From positions 1 to 17,751 of the forward strand of contig DJGU01000111.1 in NCBI GenBank assembly GCA_002432795.1: a stretch of 17,751 bases of DNA, read 5' to 3'. The notes beneath the pieces were generated by a model that was not told the origin of the DNA, did not search any database, and saw only the letters and a program-made list of their open reading frames with translations. The stretch's first letter is position 1. Each line of letters starts with the position of its first letter. The DNA comes from Anaerolineaceae bacterium UBA5838. Its GTDB lineage: Bacteria; Chloroflexota; Anaerolineae; Anaerolineales; Anaerolineaceae. Positions 6,877-12,740 of the stretch are shown here, one piece after another. Made by a program: the position numbers and the translations under genes.

Positions 6877-8514
6877 TTATTCATCCCGCCTGATCCAGGT
6901 ATATTCCTTATCACTGGTGCCCACGTAGACTGTTTCCCTTTCCCTCACAAGCCAACCCGCATAAGCGCCCTGCCCGGCTACCGCCAGCCATCCATCCATC
7001 ACAAAAGGAACAGCCCCGCTAGCACTGATCCATTCACCGTTGTACTTCCGCGTGATGTGAAGGTGGGTGCCGGTGCTGTAGCCGCCCTCGCAGGATGGAT
7101 ATCCGAGGGGATCGTCTGTGTTCACCCAGCTGCCGTCCGCAATCCGCCCATCCCTTGCCAGGTGCATATAGATGATGACCCAGCCAGTGCCTTCATTGCC
7201 ATCCCCATCAAGGTCCACCGCAACTGCCCCGCGTGAACTGCGCACCACCAGTCCTGGTGCTGATGCAGTCGCGTAGACATCCGAGACGATACAGCCCGGC
7301 AGGTCATCCCGCGGGGCAAAGTCAATCGCTCCCCGCGGCGTGCCGACTTGCCAGGTGATGTGTGGGCCCGATGTAAGCGCCCAGGTGATCCCGGGCTGGA
7401 ATGGCAGGGTCAAAGCAGGCTGAGCCAGACCCGCCGGTATCACTTCTCCCCCCTCCAAAGCCAGTTGGGCAGGATCGCCAAACATCTGGCGATAAAGCGC
7501 AAGGAAGCCGCGCTCACCATATAAGTTGGGAGAAAAATGGGCAGGGGTATAAAGACCGGCAAAGAGATGCTGCACTGCCACACTGCCAGCGTTCAATTCG
7601 GGGTGAATGGCAGCCTGGCTCTCATCTTTAAAGCGCAGGGTTTGCAAACTACCTTCCCGCCAGCCATAATAACCCCGCGCAAGCTCACGGGCTGCCACCT
7701 GCAGTTCCGCGTAAAGCCCTTCCACACCTTCAGCTTCATAATTCAGAGGGGATTTATCTTCCTCCGCGCCCTCTGGCCAGGCGTAGACCCAGCTAGATTG
7801 GTATTCGAGCAATGCCAGCAACAGTCGCGGGTCGGTGGAAGTTTCCAATGCCACCAATTCGACGATTTCTGGTCCAGTAAAGCGACCTTCAAAGAGATAT
7901 TCCGCGTAATGATTCAAATAGCCCCCCGCCCGGGAACTGATCCCCAACACGTCAACATTCCTGGCACTGCGCCCATACACCACCAGGCTGTCCGACAAAA
8001 CAGCTTGCTGATATGGGGCATAGAACTGCGTATGCGGTACAAAAAGCGGTATCCCGGCAGCAAGAAAACCATCGGTATTGGCTTGGGTCGGGTTTTGCAG
8101 CAGCGCTGAGGAGGTGCGGAAGTGCCCTGCAATGCTCTCAAGCGTGTCGCCGGACTGGCTGTAGTAAAGCGTCATACCCGCAGGCACCTGGCCGGTATAG
8201 GGCGGGATAGGCGTGCCAGTTTCTGTTGGCAACACCGGGGGGATCGCCTGTGTTGGGGCTTGGGGGCTGGGAGTTCCGGGAAGCAGTGGGGGAGGTGGAA
8301 AGATAGCAGGTGTTCCATCCGGTCCTGGGCTTGGGTAGAGCATAGCCGCTGCGGTCTGCCGGGCAGCCGCCATTGTAGCCGTGCTGGCGATCAGGTTTTC
8401 AGTACGACCGGGGTAATTGCAGGCGACCAGTATCAGAGGTATGCAGATTGAAAAGATCGCACGTAATTTTCTTTGAAGTGCTGTTTTAGCTCTCGGGATG
8501 GATGCGAAACTCAT
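6877..8514 (-). CDS. LysM/M23-like peptidase-fold lipoprotein
   Basis: The chosen start is the ATG at 8514, because it begins a lipoprotein signal: basic residues, a hydrophobic run, then the lipobox LVAC with Cys32. A longer in-frame start would run 180 nt further into the upstream methyltransferase. The 545-aa protein then has a Pro/Thr-rich linker (about 60-110) and a LysM domain (113-160, SQSGDTLESIAGHF). An alpha-helical middle region (about 195-350) follows, with the M23/LytM fold at about 375-515. The peptidase site retains Asp398, His451 (YMHL) and H484-L-H486, but the first zinc His of HxxxD is Arg394. An EF-hand-like loop, DLDGDGNEGTG (434-444), is inserted. Expected place: outer face of the membrane, acting on or binding peptidoglycan; catalysis is doubtful. 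Confidence 0.85.
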   Translation of the reverse strand: MSFASIPRAKTALQRKLRAIFSICIPLILVACNYPGRTENLIASTATMAAARQTAAAMLYPSPGPDGTPAIFPPPPLLPGTPSPQAPTQAIPPVLPTETGTPIPPYTGQVPAGMTLYYSQSGDTLESIAGHFRTSSALLQNPTQANTDGFLAAGIPLFVPHTQFYAPYQQAVLSDSLVVYGRSARNVDVLGISSRAGGYLNHYAEYLFEGRFTGPEIVELVALETSTDPRLLLALLEYQSSWVYAWPEGAEEDKSPLNYEAEGVEGLYAELQVAARELARGYYGWREGSLQTLRFKDESQAAIHPELNAGSVAVQHLFAGLYTPAHFSPNLYGERGFLALYRQMFGDPAQLALEGGEVIPAGLAQPALTLPFQPGITWALTSGPHITWQVGTPRGAIDFAPRDDLPGCIVSDVYATASAPGLVVRSSRGAVAVDLDGDGNEGTGWVIIYMHLARDGRIADGSWVNTDDPLGYPSCEGGYSTGTHLHITRKYNGEWISASGAVPFVMDGWLAVAGQGAYAGWLVRERETVYVGTSDKEYTWIRRDE

Positions 8515-9397
8515 AAATCCCGTCGCGATATTCCCAGGCATGCCCACAGCCAGGGCAAGTTTGGCTTGAGCCAGCTTCGGGCAGGGGGTGAGCGCAAACT
8601 GGGCAGCGGAAGAAGTCATTTTCTCCGGGCAGCGGTGAGCTGCCTTCAGCGATAGTGCGCGAGAAAATGCTTGGGGTAAAATGAGCCCAGGCACCAGTGG
8701 GTTGAAGAAAGCTGTCCATTGCCACCAGCCGCTTGTGAGGAACGTGGTTCTTGAACCAATTTGACCGGAAGAACGAGACCGCCAGCTGCTGTTCCATCCT
8801 GAAGCCGGTTTCTTTCAACAGTGCGCGGATCGCTTTGGGGTGAAAGTCGAAATTGAGCTCCACAAATTCAACCTGCTCATGGGTGAAGGGGTTCCATTTT
8901 TGCTTTCCCGTCAGCCAGCGCGCGATTGCTTTGAGGTTGCGTTTGTTCGCAAACTCCAGGATGAATACGGCGTTTTCTGCAAGCACATCACGCACATTTT
9001 CCAGCGCAAGCTTGGGGTCGGCCATGTGATGCAGGGTGCGGATCATCGTGGCGCCATCAAACAGCCCAGCCACAAAAGGCAAATTGTAAATATCCGCTGC
9101 CACATAAACGTGGCGCTGGCTGTCGCCAAGGCGCTCCCGGGCTTGAACGAGTTGGGATCGCGAGTAGTCCAAAAGCACCACTCGCTGCCAGTCAGCATAA
9201 CGCGGCGTATTGCGGCCAGCCCCGGCTCCAAGCTCCAGCAGCAGTTTTCCCGGTTTGTTGAGCAAACGCTGCAGCGCAATAGCTTCCACGGCGTCTTCAT
9301 AACGGCGAGTGCCGATTTCCCAAAAGGAATCCTGGTAATCTGAACCTTCGTAGGAACAGACGGGGGTGGTGGTGGTGTTTGTGTTCTGATCCATCAT
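8486..9397 (-). CDS. SAM-dependent methyltransferase with C-terminal zinc ribbon
   Basis: A 303-aa protein from the ATG at 9397 (another ATG is at 9394, and a TTG at 9403 is in frame). The SAM-binding site is LLLELGAGAGRNTPRY (53-68), with Asp77 in VVLLDYSRSQL and the post-motif LPFVAGLFDGATMIRTLHHM. The C-terminus carries a rubredoxin/Trm112-like ribbon: CPVC (265, 268) and CPGC (281, 284), followed by WEYRDGIYEF. That tail resembles short zinc-ribbon domains seen with RNA or small-molecule methyltransferases. The gene starts about 11 nt after the SRP RNA 3' end, has no strong ribosome site, and its last 29 nt overlap the start of the M23 lipoprotein gene. The acceptor substrate is unknown. 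Confidence 0.85.
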   Translation of the reverse strand: MMDQNTNTTTTPVCSYEGSDYQDSFWEIGTRRYEDAVEAIALQRLLNKPGKLLLELGAGAGRNTPRYADWQRVVLLDYSRSQLVQARERLGDSQRHVYVAADIYNLPFVAGLFDGATMIRTLHHMADPKLALENVRDVLAENAVFILEFANKRNLKAIARWLTGKQKWNPFTHEQVEFVELNFDFHPKAIRALLKETGFRMEQQLAVSFFRSNWFKNHVPHKRLVAMDSFLQPTGAWAHFTPSIFSRTIAEGSSPLPGENDFFRCPVCAHPLPEAGSSQTCPGCGHAWEYRDGIYEFRIHPES

Positions 9398-9407
9398 TTG
9401 CAAAGCG

Positions 9408-9510
9408 CCCGGGCAGGATAACCGGCAACACCCGAAGAAACCTTCTTACCGCTGCTTCCTCTCGGACCTGACGGGGTTCGCAGGGCTCCGCCGCGCCGGT
9501 CCCGCCCAGA
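9408..9510 (-). ncRNA. ffs: Bacterial small signal recognition particle RNA (4.5S-type)
   Basis: On the minus strand the core GTCAGGTCC-GAGA-GGAAGCAGC is the universally conserved SRP domain IV hairpin, with its symmetric and asymmetric internal loops bound by Ffh. The tetraloop here is GAGA (GNRA class) rather than the usual GGAA. The ends pair as CTGGGCGGGA with TCCTGCCCGG, then ACCGGC with GCCGGT, closing a rod of about 103 nt, the usual size of the bacterial small form. It works with Ffh to target nascent membrane and secreted proteins. A -35/-10 pair lies just upstream; no U-run follows the 3' end. Confidence 0.95.
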
Positions 9511-9519
9511 CGCAGGTTA

Positions 9520-9548
9520 AGGATAATCGAGGGTGGGGGGATTGTCAA
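9520..9548 (-). promoter_or_regulatory. Sigma70-type promoter of the SRP RNA gene
   Basis: A consensus -35 box TTGACA (9548-9543) and TATCCT (9525-9520) are separated by exactly 17 bp. The expected start falls near 9513, 2-4 nt before the paired 5' end of the SRP RNA. It lies between the stop of the DsrE-like gene (9566) and the RNA. Confidence 0.78.
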
Positions 9549-9565
9549 TCATTGCCCGCAGCGGC

Positions 9566-9904
9566 TTATAGGCTCACCACTTCATAATCTTCTTCCAGGT
9601 AGGACTTCATGCCGGCGTGCCCATACATATCATCCAACATTGGCAGTCCCAAAGCCTGGTTGACCTCGAACACACCCATCACTTTCGAGCAGGCAAAACA
9701 GATCCCCGCAATCAAACCGGCTTCAAGTGCCTTGCCGAATAGTGGATTGCTCTCTTCCTGCAATACAGAGGGGAGCTTGACAGAGGCGCCCTCAAAAATG
9801 ATTTTCACTTCGTATCCTGAATTGTGCAGATCCAGGGCGTTCATCAACACGTGCTGGAAACACAACTTTTCACCTGTCATGGCATAAAAAAGAATCTTTT
9901 TCAT
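9566..9904 (-). CDS. DsrE-like small protein
   Basis: A 112-aa cytoplasmic protein with a DsrE/DsrF-type alpha/beta layout: ILFYAMTGEKLCFQHVLMNALDLHNSGYEVKIIFEG (4-39), then LFGKALEAGLIAGICFACSKVMGVFE (55-80) with a CFAC pair (Cys69, Cys72), and a final DDMYGHAGMKSYLEEDYEVV. DsrE-family proteins act as sulfur carriers in some pathways, with a conserved Cys in the equivalent C-terminal half; whether this one carries sulfur is unknown. The start ATG has GAGGA about 7 nt upstream. Its stop is 18 nt before the SRP RNA -35 box. The 174 nt between it and the next gene upstream (9905-10078) hold no recognisable feature beyond this ribosome site. Confidence 0.65.
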   Translation of the reverse strand: MKKILFYAMTGEKLCFQHVLMNALDLHNSGYEVKIIFEGASVKLPSVLQEESNPLFGKALEAGLIAGICFACSKVMGVFEVNQALGLPMLDDMYGHAGMKSYLEEDYEVVSL

Positions 9905-10078
9905 CTATTCCTCGCTTTGTAGTTCGTCTTTGTTTGTAGAGCGACACAAGACCTTGAGTCCTAGGTCAGGTTGCTCAGCCTGCCTCGTGTATTATTGCGG
10001 GGTTCAACCTTCCATCGAAAACTCATCTTTGTAGAGGGCTTTATTCAGTGCGAATCGTGACTGGAGACATTGACATAC

Positions 10079-10606
10079 TTACTCCATCTTTTGATCACAA
10101 ATTCCACGGTAACCACAACTGCGGCAGCGCGTGCTGATGTTGTGGGAACGTGTTGGTGCTTCATTTTGTTTTTCTATAAGCCGAATTTCCTCAAGCGTAT
10201 TCAACAGTTGTCTTTCCAGTTCAGGCGTAAAGTCCACCCTGAAATCCTTGTCGGAATAATGCAGGAGACCATATTCTGGCATTTGGCCATAATTCGCGTG
10301 GATGAGCAGCCCGTATGCCATCAACTGCAGCCGGTGGGAGTCATAAGGATTATCTGGAGTGCGACCAGTTTTTACCTCTACTGGAATCAGGCTGCCCTGC
10401 CCGGTTCGCATCACATAGTCCGGTTTGCCCACAAGACCAAGTCGGTGATCCACCAGTGTTTCGGGAACTCGCTGCCAGAGGTCGGTGTCAGCATAAATTA
10501 CCTGCGCATCGGGCAATCCGCTTTTCCGGCGTTCGCGCAGGCTCAGAAGCAGCAGCGCGATTGCCAGCCCAAAAAGCAGCAGAACCATCCACCACATATT
10601 GCTCAT
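10079..10606 (-). CDS. Cas4/RecB-like nuclease, C-terminal half: TM helix + PD-(D/E)XK core + three cysteines
   Basis: From the ATG at 10606 this is 175 aa. The ATG overlaps the previous stop as ATGA; a TTG at 10618 is also in frame. After one transmembrane helix (about 4-23) come the RecB/Cas4 core motifs: Asp63 in GLVGKPDYVM, Glu77-Val-Lys79 in LIPVEVKTGR, and the QxxxY motif in RLQLMAYGLL (Gln94, Tyr98). The C-terminus has CRSCGYRGIC (Cys161, Cys164, Cys170), matching the last three ligands of the Cas4/AddB-type [4Fe-4S] cluster. The fourth, N-terminal Cys and the His motif are absent here and are found in the adjacent upstream gene. Cas4 relatives are ssDNA exonucleases. No cas gene or repeat array is nearby, so a CRISPR role is not supported. 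Confidence 0.8.
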   Translation of the reverse strand: MSNMWWMVLLLFGLAIALLLLSLRERRKSGLPDAQVIYADTDLWQRVPETLVDHRLGLVGKPDYVMRTGQGSLIPVEVKTGRTPDNPYDSHRLQLMAYGLLIHANYGQMPEYGLLHYSDKDFRVDFTPELERQLLNTLEEIRLIEKQNEAPTRSHNISTRCRSCGYRGICDQKME

Positions 10607-10827
10607 CGCAGGGTCCAAAGCGTTAGAAGAATCGCTATTGCGAGCACTGCCAGAGCCAGCCAGCGATAGAAAACCGCGAGTTTCACCCCGCGGTTATGTT
10701 CTCTGTGTTCGCGGCTGCCCGCGTCCATGGCTTCCTGGTTTTCGGAGGGCATGTTTTGCTGCTGATACCACCAGGCACGCTGACAGTAGTTGAAACTTCC
10801 CAATTCCGAAGCGCGCACCTTGCGCAT
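10603..10827 (-). CDS. Cas4/RecB-like nuclease, N-terminal half: Fe-S cysteine and His motif + TM helix
   Basis: The 74-aa protein starts at the ATG whose A is the last base of the translin stop (TGATG). Residues 1-47 resemble the start of Cas4-type nucleases: VRASELGSFNYCQRAWWY with Cys15 as the expected first Fe-S ligand, then AGSREHREH (36-44) with the helix-borne His. A transmembrane helix follows (about 52-72), and the chain stops two residues later. The core nuclease motifs lie in the next gene, which begins with its own TM helix. The two would put both halves in the cytosol with the helices packed as a hairpin, rebuilding one nuclease from two chains. The clean ATGA junction argues against a random frameshift, but it could be a recent fission. 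Confidence 0.72.
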   Translation of the reverse strand: MRKVRASELGSFNYCQRAWWYQQQNMPSENQEAMDAGSREHREHNRGVKLAVFYRWLALAVLAIAILLTLWTLR

Positions 10828-11474
10828 CAGGCTTGTTTGTCCTCAAGCAGTTCCGACAAACGATTCAACTTACTTTCCAGCTCGTTTTGCCGGAAAGACA
10901 CAGTGATGTCCGCTCGGGTGCGTTCGATGATGCCGCGCGCCAGGTCGGTGCGGCGGCGCAGACCATCCGTGATGGCGTCAGGATAGTCCATCGTCAGCAA
11001 TTGGGTGAAGACGTCATCCATCAATGCCAAAAGCCGTTCAACCTCAGCACTGTAACCCGGACGAAGCAGGTCCAGGCAGCGCCGGCGCAGCTCGCCAAGG
11101 GTCTCGGTGAGTCCGTTCAGGTAGGCGGGCGGCTCTGCGTCCAACTCCTGCGGAGTGGGCAGAGGTTCGCCTTTGATCATCGCCACCGTCAGGCAAGCTT
11201 CACAGTATTCCTTGATGGCATCCTGTGTGTATCCTGCAAAAAACAGGTCAGGATGCTCACCGCGAAGAGTGGTGGTCAGGACATTCGCCAGTTCACGCGC
11301 ATGACCGATCTCCGACTGTGCCTCGCCGTGATCTTCCCGGTGGATAGCCCGAATCGCCAGGGAGGCGTGGCGCGTTAGTTCACGCGCCTGTTTGAGGGCT
11401 GCATCACGCAGAGCTGTTTTCTGGTCAAACTCATGCCGAATTTGTTCACATATCAAATCAAGTTGGTCGGTCAT
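10827..11474 (-). CDS. Translin family protein
   Basis: The 215-aa all-helical, mostly charged protein matches the bacterial/archaeal translin family. It has the basic helix RELTRHASLAIRAIHR (31-46), the helix DAIKEYCEACLTVAMIKGE (85-103) with Glu89 and Glu92, and YLNGLTETLGELRRRC (118-133). The C-terminal signature is DGLRRRTDLARGIIERTRADI (170-190). Eukaryotic translin binds ssRNA/ssDNA and forms the C3PO RNase with TRAX, whose catalytic acids lie on the helix equivalent to 85-103. Two acidic residues three apart are present here, so nuclease activity is possible but unproven. The start overlaps the DUF3467 stop as ATGA, and the stop overlaps the next start as TGATG. The length is typical of prokaryotic translins. 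Confidence 0.75.
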   Translation of the reverse strand: MTDQLDLICEQIRHEFDQKTALRDAALKQARELTRHASLAIRAIHREDHGEAQSEIGHARELANVLTTTLRGEHPDLFFAGYTQDAIKEYCEACLTVAMIKGEPLPTPQELDAEPPAYLNGLTETLGELRRRCLDLLRPGYSAEVERLLALMDDVFTQLLTMDYPDAITDGLRRRTDLARGIIERTRADITVSFRQNELESKLNRLSELLEDKQA

Positions 11475-11791
11475 TTCGTTTCTTCCGGTGGATTCTGACC
11501 ACCTTTGTCACGGAAAAGCTCGTCCGCCAGGGTATGCCCGCGAGGGATACGGATCTCGCCGAAATTCGCCTCGTAGCGGGCGATGTTTTCATTGATCGCG
11601 CGTTGGAAGAGTTTCATCGTCAGCGGCGAAAGGATCAGCCGGGTGTTAAGCTTGAGGCTTTTCAAGCCCGGCATCATCGTAGCGAAATCGAGGATGAACT
11701 CGTGGGGGGTATGGGTGATATAGGCCGTGTTTATGTACCGCGGCTCGAGATCATCCGGGACCATAAACGGAATTTTCTGGGGTTCAGCCAT
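11471..11791 (-). CDS. DUF3467 protein
   Basis: A 106-aa protein with the DUF3467 pattern: RYINTAYITHTPHEFILDFATMMPG (18-42), the strand LNTRLILSPLTMKLFQRAINENIARYEANFGEI (48-80) and a charged tail. The family is widespread and of unknown function; its small beta-alpha form recalls nucleic-acid or protein-interaction modules, but nothing catalytic is visible. It starts 2 nt after the ssb stop and its own stop overlaps the translin start (ATGA), so it is translationally coupled on both sides. Confidence 0.8.
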   Translation of the reverse strand: MAEPQKIPFMVPDDLEPRYINTAYITHTPHEFILDFATMMPGLKSLKLNTRLILSPLTMKLFQRAINENIARYEANFGEIRIPRGHTLADELFRDKGGQNPPEETK

Positions 11792-11793
11792 GG

Positions 11794-12180
11794 CTAGAAC
11801 GGGATATCGTCGTCATCGACCGTATCACTGACCTCAGGATTGCTTTCACCACGCGCGGAGAGGAAGCGGACGTTGTCGGCGAAAACCTCATAGCTGCTGC
11901 CCCAACTGCCATCTTTCTTTTGAAAGACCTGGGGGGCGCCAGTGTTGGAATCCGGGCGCAAGCGACCTTCCACCAGGACTTTTGAGCCCTTTGTCAGGTA
12001 TTGGTTGCAGCTTTCAGCCTGCTTCCCCCAAACGGAAACACGGAACCAGGTGGTCTCATCTTTATCGTTATATTTGCGGCTGGTTGCCACAGAAAAACTG
12101 GTGACTGCCTTGCCGTCAGGGGTGTAGCGCATTTCCGGGTCTCTGCCAAGATTGCCTATAAGGATTAGTTTCTGGTACAT
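11794..12180 (-). CDS. ssb: Single-stranded DNA-binding protein
   Basis: A 128-aa SSB with one OB fold: LILIGNLGRDPEMRYTPDGKAVTSFSVAT (5-33), then ETTWFRVSVWGKQAE (42-56) and LTKGSKVLVEGRLR (62-75). A short linker leads to the acidic C-terminal tip DDDDIPF, the conserved docking peptide for replication and repair partners such as exonucleases, RecO and PriA. It coats ssDNA as a tetramer. AAAGGAA precedes the ATG. It is the first gene of a five-gene coupled unit with DUF3467, translin and the two Cas4-like halves. Whether it is the only ssb of the genome cannot be judged here. Confidence 0.96.
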   Translation of the reverse strand: MYQKLILIGNLGRDPEMRYTPDGKAVTSFSVATSRKYNDKDETTWFRVSVWGKQAESCNQYLTKGSKVLVEGRLRPDSNTGAPQVFQKKDGSWGSSYEVFADNVRFLSARGESNPEVSDTVDDDDIPF

Positions 12181-12238
12181 GGAAATTCCTTTCTTGTGTG
12201 GTTGTGTGTGAGTTAAGTGTGTAAGTTACCTTTGCTTA

Positions 12239-12244
12239 ATTTTA
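12239..12244 (-). promoter_or_regulatory. Putative -10 box of the ssb operon
   Basis: TAAAAT on the minus strand lies about 59 bp upstream of the ssb ATG. TTGCTA 19 bp further upstream is a possible but widely spaced -35. The leader would be about 50 nt, rich in ACACA, with AAAGGAA as ribosome site. Confidence 0.35.
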
Positions 12245-12272
12245 CTTCATTCTGCCGGAGTCTTAGCAAGTT

Positions 12273-12398
12273 GGGTAACCATTAAGCAGAAGAGACTGCC
12301 TTCAATAAGCAACGGAGTGGGAGCAGACCCTTGGGCACCACCCTCCTGAGGGCTGTATCTGCCCATGGTAAGTACTGAGGTTTACCCCCTACTTTAGG
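12273..12398 (-). ncRNA. Possible structured RNA upstream of ssb (family not recognised)
   Basis: Complementary segments nest into a branched fold. Coordinates are plus-strand: 12273-12280 with 12379-12387 (GGGTAACC/GGTTTACCC, one bulge); 12324-12326 with 12375-12377; 12327-12329 with 12367-12369; 12332-12337 with 12360-12365 (TGGGCA/TGCCCA); and apical 12341-12344 with 12349-12352. A side hairpin lies at 12284-12301, and CCCTA/TAGGG abuts the right end. Two A-C mismatches on the plus strand (12340/12353, 12285/12300) become G-U pairs on the minus strand, which favours a minus-strand transcript. It could be an independent RNA or a distal leader of ssb. A 6S-like RNA was considered but no defining feature was found. 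Confidence 0.33.
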
Positions 12399-12568
12399 GC
12401 ATTTCTATTTTGCTGCATTAGGACGTTATCACTTTGCTCTTACACAAACAGCCAAAGTTTCACCAGGTTTGGGTGAAAATGGTTTAAAATTGTTGTTGAC
12501 GTGGAATTTCGGTAATCTTGACCTATTGCAGTGGAGGTAAACCCCCACCGTACGGATCGATTTTGGTC

Positions 12569-12609
12569 TAACGGGCGATTGTGCCAGGTTTGAATTGCAC
12601 AGCTCGTTA
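12569..12609 (+). other. Imperfect hairpin in the ssb/LRR intergenic region
   Basis: TAACGGGC (12569-12576) pairs with GCTCGTTA (12602-12609), including one G-U on the plus strand. Inside, TGTGC pairs with GCACA around a 12-nt loop, with a 3-nt GAT bulge. No T-run follows, so it is not a standard terminator. Two other small inverted repeats lie nearby: TTTCACC/GGTGAAA (12458-12478) and GTGG-GG/CC-CCAC (12531-12548). The remainder of 12410-12640 shows no gene. Confidence 0.4.
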
Positions 12610-12639
12610 TGCCTCAAAATAAAATCTAACTATAGTGGC

Positions 12640-12690
12640 TTTACGTGTGATCAGGTGGATAGAGTAAAATACATAGAGGATGCCCACCTG
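12640..12690 (+). promoter_or_regulatory. Putative promoter of the LRR lipoprotein with flanking 7-bp inverted repeat
   Basis: TAAAAT (12665-12670) with TTACGT (12641-12646) gives an 18-bp spacer and a leader of about 64 nt. CAGGTGG (12652-12658) and CCACCTG (12684-12690) form an inverted repeat centred on the -10 box, with half-site centres 32 bp apart. This arrangement could be an operator or a leader hairpin. Confidence 0.38.
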
Positions 12691-12740
12691 TTAGCCCACC
12701 TTCACAATTTTCACTCAAAATTATTAAGGGATTACTTTCA

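Noticed and set aside
7537..8109. 190-codon plus-strand frame inside the M23 lipoprotein gene
   Set aside because: It is antisense to a well-supported gene with LysM and M23 motifs and shows no domain of its own.
8515..8694. N-terminal extension of the M23 lipoprotein to position 8694
   Set aside because: It would overlap the methyltransferase zinc-ribbon coding region by over 200 nt and bury the lipoprotein signal 60 residues inside the protein.
10079..10827. CRISPR-Cas adaptation locus suggested by the Cas4-like protein
   Set aside because: No cas1, cas2 or effector gene and no direct-repeat array are in the window. The neighbours are ssb, DUF3467 and translin, so the protein is treated as a Cas4-family nuclease outside CRISPR.
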